Below, in pieces: positions 51,467 to 61,332 of a stretch of 64,000 nt of DNA. This DNA is from Bacteroidaceae bacterium (GTDB taxonomy: Bacteria; Bacteroidota; Bacteroidia; Bacteroidales; Bacteroidaceae): positions 1-64,000 of the forward strand of contig JAFUFK010000011.1 of assembly GCA_017469925.1 (NCBI GenBank). Reading direction: 5' to 3'. Numbering within the stretch: position 1 is the first letter of the stretch; each line of letters begins with the position of its first letter. Under the pieces are notes generated by a model, which worked only from the letters and a program-made list of their open reading frames with translations, ran no database searches and was not told where the DNA came from. The position numbers and the translations under genes were made by a program.

Positions 51467-54109
51467 ATGAAACGTACTTGTATCAGTCTGCTCCTGACGC
51501 TCCTCTTCCTGCTCCCCGGCACGGGAGCAAGGGCCGCCGGCTACACGGGCAGCACGCCCGCGGCGGGCACGCGGTATTACCTCTATAATGTATATCAGGC
51601 GAAGTTCCTGTCCGACGGAGGCTCCGGGGGCACGCAGCTGTCGCTCTCCGACAGGCAACCCCTGCTTTGCACGCTGGAGGCGAGCGGCAGCGGCTACGTG
51701 CTGGGCACCAGCTACGGCAATCTGCTGGACACGGTGTTCACCCTCGGCGAGGCCGACGAGGGGTACTACCTCGACGGGGCACAGGGTGCCCTGATGTTCG
51801 ACGCGGGCACGGCCTGCACGGTGGCCAACCGCAGCGAGGGCTACAACGCCGACAAGGCGCTCTGGCGCTTCGTCACCGAACAGGAGTATGCCGAGATGCA
51901 GGGGAAGGCACGCTTCACCGTGGCGGCCATGAACGTCGATGGCATGCCGCGCAGCATCAAGGTGGCTGGAATCTATACCGTCAACCTGAACTCCGACGGC
52001 AAGGAGGCCGAAGGGGCCACGGCCATGGGGCAGAAGATGAAGACCCTGGGCTACGACTTCATCGCCGCCAGCGAGGACTTCAACTACAACGACGAAATCA
52101 TGGCCCAGATAGGCGACACTTACAACCAGGGTACCCACCGGGGGAAGATTGACGGCTCGCTGGGCACGGCCATCAATTACCTGGCTAAGAAGACTCTCTT
52201 CGACACCGACGGCCTGAACTTCTTCTGGAAGAAGACCCTGGGAGCGGGCTCCGAAAGCTGGACGGCCTGGAACGAGCATTACGGCTACGACGACCACGAG
52301 GCCGACGGCCTGATAAACAAGGGCTACCGCTACTACCTGGCGACGCTGGCCGACGGCACGCAGGTGGACATCTACATCCTGCACATGGAGGCCGGTTCCG
52401 ACACGGGCGACAACGCAGCCCGAGCCACCCAAATCACGCAACTGGCCAACGCCATACTGGCCTCGGCGGGCAACCGCCCCATCATCATCATGGGCGACAC
52501 CAACTGCCGATACACCCGCGACGCCCTGAAGTCGCGCCTCATCGACGTCATCAATGCCGACGAACGCTTCACCATCCACGACGCCTGGGTGGAACACGGC
52601 CGACAGGGCATCTACCCGACCGGTTCCAATGCCATCATGGCTTCGGAACACGGCTACCGAAAGGGGGAGGTCGTAGATAAGGTGTTCTACATCAACAGCA
52701 CCCGCTCCGACATCCGACTGGTGGCCGAGGCGTACCGCCAAGACCTGTCGTTCGTGAACGACGCGGGCGAGGCCCTGGCCGACCACTGGCCCTGCGTGGT
52801 CGATTTCTCGTACCACACCTACGACCCGGCCATCGACGACCTCACGGACGTGGGCAGCATGGAGGACGTCTTCCTGCGCAACGTAGAGACGGGCTGCTTC
52901 CTGAAGGCAGGCGGCTGGTGGTGTACGCATGCCGTGGCGGGCGACTATGGCAGCGCACTCAACCTCAACCAGTTGCCCAACGGGAAGTATGTCATACAAA
53001 CACCTATGGGATTCCTCAGCCAGGACGACCCCTACATGGACAGGCCCGAGCAGTATTCCTGGACACTCCTTGAGCGCAACGGCCACTACCTCTTAGCCTA
53101 CGAGAGCGGCGGCGCCATGAAGGCCCTGACGGGCAACGCCCCCACCACATTCCCCTACGGGCCCAACAGGCGATACGTCACCTGCGCCGCCCTGAACATG
53201 GACGACCGCTACCAGATGTGGGACATCGTAAGCCGCGAGGAACTCATGGACGAGATGCTGCGAGGGGGCGAGAAACACCCCTACAACTGCACCTTCCTAT
53301 TGCCCGGAGCCAACTTCGACCGCAACGACCCCAAGAGCAAATCGACCGACAACGGCGGAGCATGGTCGTGCAACATCTCGGCCACGGCCAGCAAGATGTG
53401 GTACAACTTCGAGGACGGCAAGGTGGACTATGAGCGAGGCAACTATGTAGGCGAGGTCTATAATGACTCTTACAGCGGTATCACCTCTTACGAAACCCGA
53501 TGGGAGATGGGGCAGACGCTCACCGGACTGCCCAAGGGGCGGTATCGGGTGACCTGCCAGGGATTCTACCGCGACGGCAGCATGAACCAGAACAACCCGG
53601 GCACCATCCACTCCTACCTCTACCTGCGCACCAAAGCGGGGGCAACGGAGGTGAAGACGACGCTCAAGTCGATGTACTCGGCCCAGTGCCAGACGAATCT
53701 GGAGGGCATTATCGGGAACACCGACGCCAACGGCTACTACATCCCGAACACAATGGCCGAAGCCAGCATCTTCTTCAGCCAGGGCTATTACGAGAACGAA
53801 CTGACCATCGACGTTAGCGACGGCACGCTTGGCGTCGCCATCGGAAAACCTGACGTCACGAAGAGCACCAGCGGATGGACGTGCTTCGACAACTTCCAAA
53901 TCTATTACCTCGGTTCGGGCATCGCAGGCGACGTGAATTGCGACGGTCTCGTGACCATTGCCGACGTGACGGCGCTGGTGAACATCATCCTCGGGAAGGA
54001 CGACACAAAACCTTACCAGTACAGCCACGACGCGGCCGACGTGAACCAGGACGACAGCATCACCATCGCCGACGTGACGGCGCTGGTGAACCTGATTCTG
54101 GGTAAGTAA
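51467..54109 (+). CDS. Secreted endonuclease/exonuclease/phosphatase-fold protein with dockerin
   Basis: 880 residues from ATG at 51467. The signal peptide ends GTGARA. An N-terminal module TRYYLYNVYQAKFLSDGG resembles the start of the 1367-residue protein. Residues about 150-440 are an EEP (DNase I-like) domain: AAMNVDGMP, FIAASEDFNYN, YILHMEAGSD, IIMGDTNC, ADHWPCVVDF. A second YLYN-like module (VFLRNVETGCFLKAGG) and a carbohydrate-binding-like module (LTGLPKGRYRVTCQGFYRDG) follow. The C-terminus has two dockerin repeats (GDVNCDGLVTIADVTALVNI and DVNQDDSITIADVTALVNL). Substrate unknown: nucleic acid, phosphoinositide or other phosphodiester. Confidence 0.82.
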   Translation: MKRTCISLLLTLLFLLPGTGARAAGYTGSTPAAGTRYYLYNVYQAKFLSDGGSGGTQLSLSDRQPLLCTLEASGSGYVLGTSYGNLLDTVFTLGEADEGYYLDGAQGALMFDAGTACTVANRSEGYNADKALWRFVTEQEYAEMQGKARFTVAAMNVDGMPRSIKVAGIYTVNLNSDGKEAEGATAMGQKMKTLGYDFIAASEDFNYNDEIMAQIGDTYNQGTHRGKIDGSLGTAINYLAKKTLFDTDGLNFFWKKTLGAGSESWTAWNEHYGYDDHEADGLINKGYRYYLATLADGTQVDIYILHMEAGSDTGDNAARATQITQLANAILASAGNRPIIIMGDTNCRYTRDALKSRLIDVINADERFTIHDAWVEHGRQGIYPTGSNAIMASEHGYRKGEVVDKVFYINSTRSDIRLVAEAYRQDLSFVNDAGEALADHWPCVVDFSYHTYDPAIDDLTDVGSMEDVFLRNVETGCFLKAGGWWCTHAVAGDYGSALNLNQLPNGKYVIQTPMGFLSQDDPYMDRPEQYSWTLLERNGHYLLAYESGGAMKALTGNAPTTFPYGPNRRYVTCAALNMDDRYQMWDIVSREELMDEMLRGGEKHPYNCTFLLPGANFDRNDPKSKSTDNGGAWSCNISATASKMWYNFEDGKVDYERGNYVGEVYNDSYSGITSYETRWEMGQTLTGLPKGRYRVTCQGFYRDGSMNQNNPGTIHSYLYLRTKAGATEVKTTLKSMYSAQCQTNLEGIIGNTDANGYYIPNTMAEASIFFSQGYYENELTIDVSDGTLGVAIGKPDVTKSTSGWTCFDNFQIYYLGSGIAGDVNCDGLVTIADVTALVNIILGKDDTKPYQYSHDAADVNQDDSITIADVTALVNLILGK

Positions 54110-54115
54110 GTGCTG

Positions 54116-54946
54116 CTAAGCCTGGTGAACAGTGATTTGCGGGAAGGGGAAGGAGATGCCTTGGCGGTTGAACTCGGCATAGATGCGCTCCTGAGTCTGG
54201 AAAAATACGTCCCAATAGTTGGCGGCATCGACCCATAGGCGGATGGTCAGGTCAACACTGCTCTCAGCCAACTTCGACAGGGCCACGAAGGGCGTTGCGG
54301 GGTCGGAAAGGATGCGCTCATCCTGGTGGAAGAGTTCGAGCAAGACCGCACGGGCCTTATCGACATCCTCACCATATTCGATGCTGATGACAAGATCAAC
54401 GCGACGCTTCTCCATACGGCTGTAGTTGGTGATGTTGCCACTCGAGAGTGCCCCGTTGGGCAGGAAGATGACCTTGTTATCGACGGTCGTCAGTACGGTG
54501 TGGAATATCTGTATCTCCTTGACGGTTCCGGCCACGCCTTGGGCCTCAACCCAATCACCTACCTTGAACGGTTTGAGCAGGAGGATGATGAGTCCGCCCG
54601 CGAAGTTCTGCAAGTTGCCGCTCAGGGCCATGCCCGCAGCCACGCCGACGGAGGCCAGCAGGGCGGCAAACGACGTCGTATTGACACCCAAGGCCGAGAC
54701 GACGGCAATGATGAGCAGGACGGTGAGCAGGATGTTGACAAACGACTTGATGAAGGACTCGATGGTTGGGTCGAGGCGACGGCGGTCGAGAGCTTTCGAG
54801 ACGAGACGATTGAGGAAAGAAACGAGGAAACGCCCTACAAAATAAATGACGACGGCCAGCAGGATGGACTTGCCCGCCTCGATACAGAACGAGACGCATT
54901 GCCCGATGAGTTGCGTAACCTGAGCCTCAGAAAAGAAAGTTGTCAT
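54116..54946 (-). CDS. mscS: Small-conductance mechanosensitive channel
   Basis: 276 residues. Three N-terminal helices; the pore helix is GVAAGMALSGNLQNFAGGL near residue 100, followed by the beta domain (LKPFKVGDWVEAQGVAGTV) and a mixed C-terminal domain. Standard MscS size and order. Releases solutes on hypo-osmotic shock. A TACCTTTG -7 box is on the reverse strand at 54976-54983. Divergent from xylB. Confidence 0.93.
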   Translation of the reverse strand: MTTFFSEAQVTQLIGQCVSFCIEAGKSILLAVVIYFVGRFLVSFLNRLVSKALDRRRLDPTIESFIKSFVNILLTVLLIIAVVSALGVNTTSFAALLASVGVAAGMALSGNLQNFAGGLIILLLKPFKVGDWVEAQGVAGTVKEIQIFHTVLTTVDNKVIFLPNGALSSGNITNYSRMEKRRVDLVISIEYGEDVDKARAVLLELFHQDERILSDPATPFVALSKLAESSVDLTIRLWVDAANYWDVFFQTQERIYAEFNRQGISFPFPQITVHQA

Positions 54947-55026
54947 ATTGTTTCATTTATGGGTCAAAATTGTTGCAAAGGTACATAATAATTGAAAATA
55001 AAAAATCAATAATTAAAAATATTTCA

Positions 55027-55034
55027 TAACTTTG
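55027..55034 (+). promoter_or_regulatory. xylB-xylA -7 box
   Basis: TAACTTTG in an AT-rich stretch, 26 bp before the xylB ATG. No TTG at the right distance was found. No clear operator palindrome. Confidence 0.5.
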
Positions 55035-55060
55035 TAGCAATACAATTTAAACGCAAGACT

Positions 55061-56524
55061 ATGTACTTACTTGGTTATGACATTGGCAGCAGTTCGGTGA
55101 AGGCCGCATTGGTAGAGACCCAGACCGGACGCATTGCCGCCTCGGCCTTCTATCCCAAGAAGGAAATGCCCATCGCCGCTCCACAGGCCGGGTGGGCCGA
55201 GCAAGACCCCGCCATGTGGTGGGAAAACCTGCGGCTGGCCACGGCCGACGTGCTGCAAAGGACGGGGGCAAAGGGCGACGACATAGAGGCCATCGGCATC
55301 AGTTATCAGATGCACGGACTGGTTGTTGTCGATAAGGCCAGAAAGCCCCTGCGTCCCAGCATCATCTGGTGCGACAGCCGTGCCGTACCCTATGGCGAAC
55401 GGGCCCTGAAGGACCTGGGCGAGGACTACTGTCTGGGCCATCTGCTGAACTCGCCCGGCAACTTCACTGCCTCGAAGTTGGCCTGGGTGCGCGAAAACGA
55501 ACCCGAACTCTTCGGCAAGGTATTCCGCTTTATGCTTCCCGGAGACTACATCGCCCTACGCCTGACCGGCGAGATGACAACCACACTGAGCGGTCTGTCG
55601 GAGGGTATGCTGTGGGACTTCCGCGAGAACAGCATTGCCAACGAACTCATCGACTACTATGGCATCGACCCCACCACGCCCTGCGACCTAGTTAAGACTT
55701 TCGGTCATCAGGGGCAGGTACGCGAAGAGGCTGCCCGCGAACTGGGACTGAAGGTGGGCACCCCCGTGACCTACCGTGCTGGCGACCAGCCCAACAACGC
55801 CCTCTCGCTGGGTGTGATGAACCCGGGCGAAGTGGCTGCTACGGCGGGGACGAGTGGTGTCGTATATGGAATCTTGGACACCATCAACTACGACCCGAAG
55901 AGCCGCGTCAACACCTTTGCCCACGTCAATCACTATCCCGAAGACCCGCGCTTGGGCGTCCTGCTCTGTATCAACGGTACGGGCTGCCTGAATAGTTGGA
56001 TGCACCGCAACGTAGTTCCCAACCTCTCGTACAACGAGATGAACGACCTGGCCATGCAGGCCCCCATCGGTAGCGAAGGACTGTGCGTACTGCCCTTCGG
56101 CAACGGCAGCGAGCGCATGCTCGAGAATCGCAACCCGGGATGCAGTCTGCACGGGCTGAACTTCAACGTCCACACACAGGCTCACTTGCTTCGTGCCAGT
56201 CAGGAAGGCATAGCCTTTGCCTTTGCCTATGGCATGGAAGTGATGCAAGGCATGGGTATGGACATCCGCAAGATTCGTGCCGGCGAGGCTAACCTGTTCC
56301 TCTCGCCCCTCTTCCGCCAGGCCATTGCCGACACGACGGGCGCCACCATTGAACTGTGCGACACCGACGGAGCCGCTGGCGCTGCCCGCGGAGCAGGCAT
56401 CGGAGCTGGCATCTACCAGAATGCCGACGAGGCCATGCAGACCCTGCGCATCGTAGATACCATCGCCCCACGTGACTCCGAGGCCTACCGCACTGCCTAC
56501 CAGCAGTGGAAGGCCCTCCTATAA
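55061..56524 (+). CDS. xylB: Xylulokinase
   Basis: 487 residues. FGGY kinase that phosphorylates D-xylulose. ATP site GYDIGSSSVKAAL at the start, GISYQMHGLVVVD near residue 85, catalytic Asp in RAGDQPNNALSLGV near 245, and ATAGTSGVVYG. Forms an operon with xylA 33 bp downstream, so together they feed xylose into the pentose phosphate pathway. No xylose transporter or regulator lies next to them. Confidence 0.94.
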   Translation: MYLLGYDIGSSSVKAALVETQTGRIAASAFYPKKEMPIAAPQAGWAEQDPAMWWENLRLATADVLQRTGAKGDDIEAIGISYQMHGLVVVDKARKPLRPSIIWCDSRAVPYGERALKDLGEDYCLGHLLNSPGNFTASKLAWVRENEPELFGKVFRFMLPGDYIALRLTGEMTTTLSGLSEGMLWDFRENSIANELIDYYGIDPTTPCDLVKTFGHQGQVREEAARELGLKVGTPVTYRAGDQPNNALSLGVMNPGEVAATAGTSGVVYGILDTINYDPKSRVNTFAHVNHYPEDPRLGVLLCINGTGCLNSWMHRNVVPNLSYNEMNDLAMQAPIGSEGLCVLPFGNGSERMLENRNPGCSLHGLNFNVHTQAHLLRASQEGIAFAFAYGMEVMQGMGMDIRKIRAGEANLFLSPLFRQAIADTTGATIELCDTDGAAGAARGAGIGAGIYQNADEAMQTLRIVDTIAPRDSEAYRTAYQQWKALL

Positions 56525-56557
56525 CTCCTTATCCAACCCTATTAAACCTTATAACCT

Positions 56558-57865
56558 ATGAAACAGTATTTCGAAAACATCGGTAAGATTCCCTTCGAGG
56601 GAGCAGAGAGTAAGAACCCCATGGCTTTCCACTACTACGACCCCGAGCGCGTGGTGATGGGCAAGAAGATGAAGGACTGGCTGCGCTTCGCCATGGCCTG
56701 GTGGCACACATTGTGTGCCGAAGGTGGCGACCAGTTTGGCGGTGGCACGAAGACGTTCCCTTGGAACGACTCGGCCAACCCCGTCGAGGCTGCCAAGCAC
56801 AAGGTTGATGCCGGCTTCGAGTTCATGCAGAAGATGGGCATCCCCTACTACTGCTTCCACGACGTTGACCTCTGCCAGGAGGCCGAAACCGTTGAAGAGT
56901 ACGAGAAGAACCTGAAGGAAGTGGTTGCCTACCTGAAGCAAAAGCAACAGGAGACGGGCATTAAGCTGCTGTGGGGCACGGCCAACGTATTCGGCCACAA
57001 ACGCTACATGAACGGCGCTTCGACGAACCCCGACTTCGACGTTGTGGCTCGCGCCATCGTACAGATTAAGAATGCCATCGACGCCACCATCGAACTAGGC
57101 GGCGAGAACTACGTATTCTGGGGCGGTCGCGAAGGCTACATGAGCCTACTGAATACCGACATGAAGCGTGAGAAAGAGCACATGGCCACCATGCTCCGCA
57201 TGGCTCGCGACTATGCTCGCGCCAAGGGTTTCAAGGGCACCTTCCTCATCGAACCCAAACCCATGGAGCCTTCGAAGCACCAGTACGACGTTGACACCGA
57301 GACCGTTATCGGTTTCCTCCGCGCCCATGGTCTGGACAAGGACTTCAAGGTAAACATTGAGGTAAACCATGCCACACTGGCCGGTCACACCTTCGAGCAC
57401 GAACTGGCTTGCGCCGTCGATGCAGGTCTGCTGGGCAGCATCGATGCTAACCGCGGTGACTATCAGAATGGCTGGGACACCGACCAGTTCCCTATTGACC
57501 ACTTCGAACTCGTACAGGCCTGGATGCAAATCCTTCGCAATGGTGGCCTGGGCACGGGCGGCACGAACTTCGACGCCAAGACCCGTCGCAACTCGACCGA
57601 CCTGGAGGACATCTTCGTAGCTCACATCAGCGGCATGGACGCTATGGCCAAGGCACTGCTCTCGGCCGCCGAACTCATCGAGAAGAGCCCCATCTGCGCC
57701 ATGGTGAAGGAGCGCTACGCCAGCTTCGACCAGGGCGAAGGCAAGCGTTTCGAAGAGGGCAAGATGACCTTCGAGGAGGCTTACGAATATGGTAAGAAGG
57801 TAGGTGAGCCCAAGCAGACCAGTGGCAAGCAGGAACTGTACGAAGCCATCGTTGCCATGTACTAA
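56558..57865 (+). CDS. xylA: Xylose isomerase
   Basis: 435 residues, the longer class II type. Converts D-xylose to D-xylulose with two divalent metals. Seen: [10 protein letters not shown] (catalytic His), [14 protein letters not shown] (metal Glu), [13 protein letters not shown] (metal Glu and Lys), [17 protein letters not shown]-type segment near 270, and GSIDANRGD. Full length, clean operon with xylB. Confidence 0.96.
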   Translation: MKQYFENIGKIPFEGAESKNPMAFHYYDPERVVMGKKMKDWLRFAMAWWHTLCAEGGDQFGGGTKTFPWNDSANPVEAAKHKVDAGFEFMQKMGIPYYCFHDVDLCQEAETVEEYEKNLKEVVAYLKQKQQETGIKLLWGTANVFGHKRYMNGASTNPDFDVVARAIVQIKNAIDATIELGGENYVFWGGREGYMSLLNTDMKREKEHMATMLRMARDYARAKGFKGTFLIEPKPMEPSKHQYDVDTETVIGFLRAHGLDKDFKVNIEVNHATLAGHTFEHELACAVDAGLLGSIDANRGDYQNGWDTDQFPIDHFELVQAWMQILRNGGLGTGGTNFDAKTRRNSTDLEDIFVAHISGMDAMAKALLSAAELIEKSPICAMVKERYASFDQGEGKRFEEGKMTFEEAYEYGKKVGEPKQTSGKQELYEAIVAMY

Positions 57866-57878
57866 AGAGAGAGAATAC

Positions 57879-59324
57879 TTACTTAGATGCGATTTGCTGC
57901 GGAGGCCAGTTTACGAGGTAAACGGTCTCCGTAGCTCTTGTCAGGGCGGTATAGAGCCAGCGGAAATAGTCGGGCGAGAGCATGTCCTGCGTGACGTAGC
58001 CTTGGTCGATAAAGACACGTTGCCACTGACCGCCCTGTGCCTTATGGCAGGTTACAGCGTAGGAATACTTCACCTGTAAGGCATTGAAATAGGGGTCTTG
58101 CTTTATCTTCTCGATGAGCTTGCGCCGGTCGTGAATCTCAGGATAGTCTTCACAGACGGCTGTGAAGAGTTGGTTTTGCTGCTCTTGCGTCAGGGCGGGT
58201 GCCTCGCTTTGCAGCGTATCGAGGACGATGGTAGCATCGAGTTCCATGTCGTCGAAGTCGGGGAAGGTCAGGCTGACGTCGGCAAAGCGGAACCCATAGA
58301 GTTCCCGCTCGTTACGGAAACGGCGCACGACACAGACATCGCCATTGGCGATAAAATCGGTAGAATGCGAGGCTTCACCCTCCTCTTCCTCCTGCAACCA
58401 ATAGTAGTTGTTGCGGACGACAATGAGTTGGTCGCCCGAGGTCAGTTCGTCCTCGTAAAAGAGTATGCGCCCACGAATGCCATTATTGAAGAGATTGGCT
58501 CGCTTGTTGCTCCGTGTCACGACGATGGTCTGATCGACTCCGCAACGATAATAGCTTTCCTCCAAGAGTTCGACCAATTCATCGCCAGGCACGACTCGCA
58601 CATCGGGGAAACCCATAATGCGCAATCGTGGGAAATCGCCCATTTCATCGGAAGAAATCAGCCGGCGAAGCATGGTTGCATTCCACAGGATGCCCGAGTC
58701 ATTGACCTGACGGACAACCTGCGTCAGGATGGATTCCCTTACCTCCAGTCCGTAACCCGCCAAAGCCAACGGACTAAGAGCCGGACTTAACTCTTCTCCA
58801 ACGGGAGGCAACTGGGCAGAGTCGCCACAGAGCATCAGGCGACATCCCTCGCCGGCATAGACATAGTGAATCAGGTCGTCGAGCAGGCGTCCCGAGCCAA
58901 ACATACGCCCTGAGATGCCCTCGTTGTTAATCATCGAAGCCTCATCGACGATAAAGAGCGTATTGCGGTGGTTGTTGACGTTCGACTGGAAGTTGGTCAT
59001 CTCCACCGAAAACACCTTCTGGCGGTATATCTTCTTGTGAATCGTATAGGCCACATGGTCGGCATGAAGTGAGAACACCTTAGCAGCTCGCCCTGTCGGA
59101 GCCAGCAACACCACAGGACGACGAAGGGCAACCATGGCACGCACAAGGGCACCGACGAGGGAGGTCTTGCCCGTTCCTGCATAACCCCGTAAGAGGTATA
59201 TTTCTTCACGATTCGTGGAACAGAGAAATTCGCACCATCCCGACACGGTTTGAAGTTGCTCTTCGGTCGGTTCGTGAGCAAATTTATCAAGGATAAAGGC
59301 GGCTAAATCGGCTTTTATTGGCAT
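57879..59324 (-). CDS. RecD-like/UvrD-type ATP-dependent helicase
   Basis: 481 residues. Superfamily 1 helicase: Walker A LRGYAGTGKTSLV near residue 46, APTGRAAKVF, Walker B TLFIVDEASMI, motif III LCGDSAQLPPVGEELSP, and the C-terminal KYSYAVTCHKAQGGQW plus YTALTRATETVYL. Its size and lack of an N-terminal RecD extension make it a stand-alone RecD-like or Dda-like helicase. Likely acts in DNA repair or replication restart; partners are not evident. Confidence 0.87.
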   Translation of the reverse strand: MPIKADLAAFILDKFAHEPTEEQLQTVSGWCEFLCSTNREEIYLLRGYAGTGKTSLVGALVRAMVALRRPVVLLAPTGRAAKVFSLHADHVAYTIHKKIYRQKVFSVEMTNFQSNVNNHRNTLFIVDEASMINNEGISGRMFGSGRLLDDLIHYVYAGEGCRLMLCGDSAQLPPVGEELSPALSPLALAGYGLEVRESILTQVVRQVNDSGILWNATMLRRLISSDEMGDFPRLRIMGFPDVRVVPGDELVELLEESYYRCGVDQTIVVTRSNKRANLFNNGIRGRILFYEDELTSGDQLIVVRNNYYWLQEEEEGEASHSTDFIANGDVCVVRRFRNERELYGFRFADVSLTFPDFDDMELDATIVLDTLQSEAPALTQEQQNQLFTAVCEDYPEIHDRRKLIEKIKQDPYFNALQVKYSYAVTCHKAQGGQWQRVFIDQGYVTQDMLSPDYFRWLYTALTRATETVYLVNWPPQQIASK

Positions 59325-59373
59325 CTTTCTGTAAAAAGTGGCCCAAATTGTGGGTAGTTCAGTTTATTTATTT

Positions 59374-59381
59374 TATATTTG
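59374..59381 (+). promoter_or_regulatory. -7 box for the gene at 59419
   Basis: TATATTTG, 38 bp before the ATG. The nearest upstream TTG is 23 bp away, slightly too far. Confidence 0.45.
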
Positions 59382-59418
59382 CATCACGAAATTACAAATA
59401 ATATTCTAAATACACATC

Positions 59419-60117
59419 ATGAAAAAGCTAATTAATGTAGTTTTGGGCATCTGTGCACTGGCAATGTTGTTCATTTGCTACCGCAGTATCGCCGATCAGC
59501 AGAACTTTGAGGCTGAGGTTAAACAGCGCGAAGCCGACGTGAAGGCTCGCCTTATCGAAATCCGTAAGGCACAGGAAGCCTACAAGGAGCAGTACAAGGA
59601 GTATTGCAGCACTTGGGACAGCCTCATCATCTTCATCAAGGAGGGTCAGCTCCCCACCGTTGTCAAGCAAGGTGTGCTCACAGAGGAGCAGATGGAGAAG
59701 GGCTTGACCGAGGCCAAGGCCGCAGCCATCGTCAATCGTGGCAATGCAGCCGAAATCGCAGCCAATGGCTTGCAGGACTTCCGTCGTGACACCACCTGGG
59801 TATCGCTCATCGACTCCCTTTATCCTGAAGGCTACGACCCCGAGGAAATCCGCTACATTCCTCATTCTGACGCCAAGGATGGCCAGAAGAAAGAGTTTGA
59901 CCTGATTGCTGTTTGGATTAAGACCAAGTCCGATGCCATCATCCCCGTAATGGAATGTGGAGCAGAGGTTGAAAACTACATCTGTGGCGAGAGCAAGTTG
60001 TGGAGCCGCGAGGCTGCCAATCGTCGCGAAATTGCCGAAGGCATGGGCAACTATCCCGGCCTGAAGATTGGTGAAGCTGGTCTGAACTGGAACAACAATG
60101 CTGGCAACTGGGAGTAA
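59419..60117 (+). CDS. Membrane-anchored coiled-coil protein of unknown function
   Basis: 232 residues. One N-terminal membrane helix (VVLGICALAMLFICYRSIA), then a charged coiled coil (about 28-60: EAEVKQREADVKARLIEIRK), then a soluble domain with PEGYDPEEIRYIPHSD. I do not recognise a named family, though the layout looks like a conserved Bacteroidales hypothetical. Its 3' end overlaps the next gene by 20 bp. Confidence 0.7.
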   Translation: MKKLINVVLGICALAMLFICYRSIADQQNFEAEVKQREADVKARLIEIRKAQEAYKEQYKEYCSTWDSLIIFIKEGQLPTVVKQGVLTEEQMEKGLTEAKAAAIVNRGNAAEIAANGLQDFRRDTTWVSLIDSLYPEGYDPEEIRYIPHSDAKDGQKKEFDLIAVWIKTKSDAIIPVMECGAEVENYICGESKLWSREAANRREIAEGMGNYPGLKIGEAGLNWNNNAGNWE

Positions 60118-60808
60118 GCGTCTTACAGAACAAAAACTATCCATCCGGATTTATTCGGATGGATTTTCTTTTTCCACGCCGCAAAGCGAACGTAGTGTAA
60201 CGGTCGGAAGAGGAGAATCGTTGTGCCGTGCCCTAGAGGAAGCTTTCAAGACCAATGCACTCCTGCGCCCCGACTATGACGAGGTGGACGTCTTTGCCGA
60301 CTATCCTTCGACCCGCATTCCCCTGGATGAATTCCGTAGCGAAGAGGCACAAGCGCTATACCGACTGACCTTCGGTCCCGACAGCCTTGCTGGCATGAAC
60401 ATGCACTACGAAATGCTGCCTGCACTGGAGGTCATTGAGGTCTTTGTCATCGCCACCGACATCGAGGTACTGATACTAAAGCATTACCCACATGCCACCA
60501 TCCACAGCTACTTCGGGCAGCTAATCAATCGCATGCTGACCCGCGACAAACGCCGTCAGGACGAGGAGCGCCGACTCTATGCCCACTGCAATGGACGCCA
60601 ACTCTTCATCTTTACCTACAATCAGGGCCGACTGCAATTCGCCAATTCGTTCGAAGCCCGCAACACTGCCAACCAACTTTACTACCTGCTCTTCGTATGG
60701 AAGCAACTGGAAATGCGACCAACAAAGGATACGCTGATACTAATTGGCAAGGACAAACAACTGGAACAGGAACTGGGTAAATACTTAAAGCACATAGAAT
60801 GCGTGTAA
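60098..60808 (+). CDS. DUF3822-family protein
   Basis: 236 residues. It resembles DUF3822, a Bacteroidetes family with an actin/ASKHA-like fold of unknown role. Seen: LSIRIYSDGFSFS, EAFKTNALLRPDYDEV and LLFVWKQLEMRPTKDTLILIG. It sits between the membrane protein and rsmD, overlapping rsmD by 10 bp. DUF3822 next to rsmD is, from memory, a common Bacteroidetes pairing. Confidence 0.8.
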   Translation: MLATGSKRLTEQKLSIRIYSDGFSFSTPQSERSVTVGRGESLCRALEEAFKTNALLRPDYDEVDVFADYPSTRIPLDEFRSEEAQALYRLTFGPDSLAGMNMHYEMLPALEVIEVFVIATDIEVLILKHYPHATIHSYFGQLINRMLTRDKRRQDEERRLYAHCNGRQLFIFTYNQGRLQFANSFEARNTANQLYYLLFVWKQLEMRPTKDTLILIGKDKQLEQELGKYLKHIECV

Positions 60809-61329
60809 TTACTGGAAAATACAAGGGACGTCATTTCGACGTCCCTCGGTCGTTTAGGGCCCGGCCTACCACCGACTTTGCCAAGGAGAGCCTTTTCAAC
60901 GTGCTCATGGGCTACATCGACCTCGATGGAGCCCGTGCGCTCGACCTCTTTGCAGGTACCGGCAGCATCACACTGGAATTACTCTCGCGGGGATGCAACC
61001 GTGTGGTTTCTGTGGAGAAGGACCCAATGCATTACCGTTTCATCACCGGTTTCCTCGACCGCCTTGCCGACCCTGCCGCCTTCCCTGTTCGTGGCGATGT
61101 CTTTAAGTACATCACCACCCTCGGTGAACAGTTCGACTTCATCTTTGCCGACCCTCCCTACACGCTGCCGCAATTAGGTGAGTTGCCAGATCTTATCCTT
61201 GGCCGTAACCTATTACTTCCCGATGGACTCTTTGTGCTTGAGCACGGCAAGTCCAACAACTTTGAGGACCATCCCCGCTTTGTTGAACGCCGCCAATACG
61301 GCAGCGTCAACTTCTCCTTCTTTCAATAA
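60799..61329 (+). CDS. rsmD: 16S rRNA (guanine966-N2)-methyltransferase
   Basis: 176 residues. SAM-dependent methyltransferase for m2G966 of 16S rRNA. Seen: RPTTDFAKESLFNVL, the SAM loop LDLFAGTGSITLEL near residue 50, and catalytic FADPPYTLP near 115. Slightly short but complete. Last of a three-gene overlapping run. It converges with the outer-membrane protein gene, 3 bp apart. Confidence 0.94.
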   Translation: MRVITGKYKGRHFDVPRSFRARPTTDFAKESLFNVLMGYIDLDGARALDLFAGTGSITLELLSRGCNRVVSVEKDPMHYRFITGFLDRLADPAAFPVRGDVFKYITTLGEQFDFIFADPPYTLPQLGELPDLILGRNLLLPDGLFVLEHGKSNNFEDHPRFVERRQYGSVNFSFFQ

Positions 61330-61332
61330 CCT

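Noticed and set aside
51209-53086. Open frame opposite the nuclease-fold gene (625 codons)
   Set aside because: It runs through the palindrome array and promoter region and has no domain.
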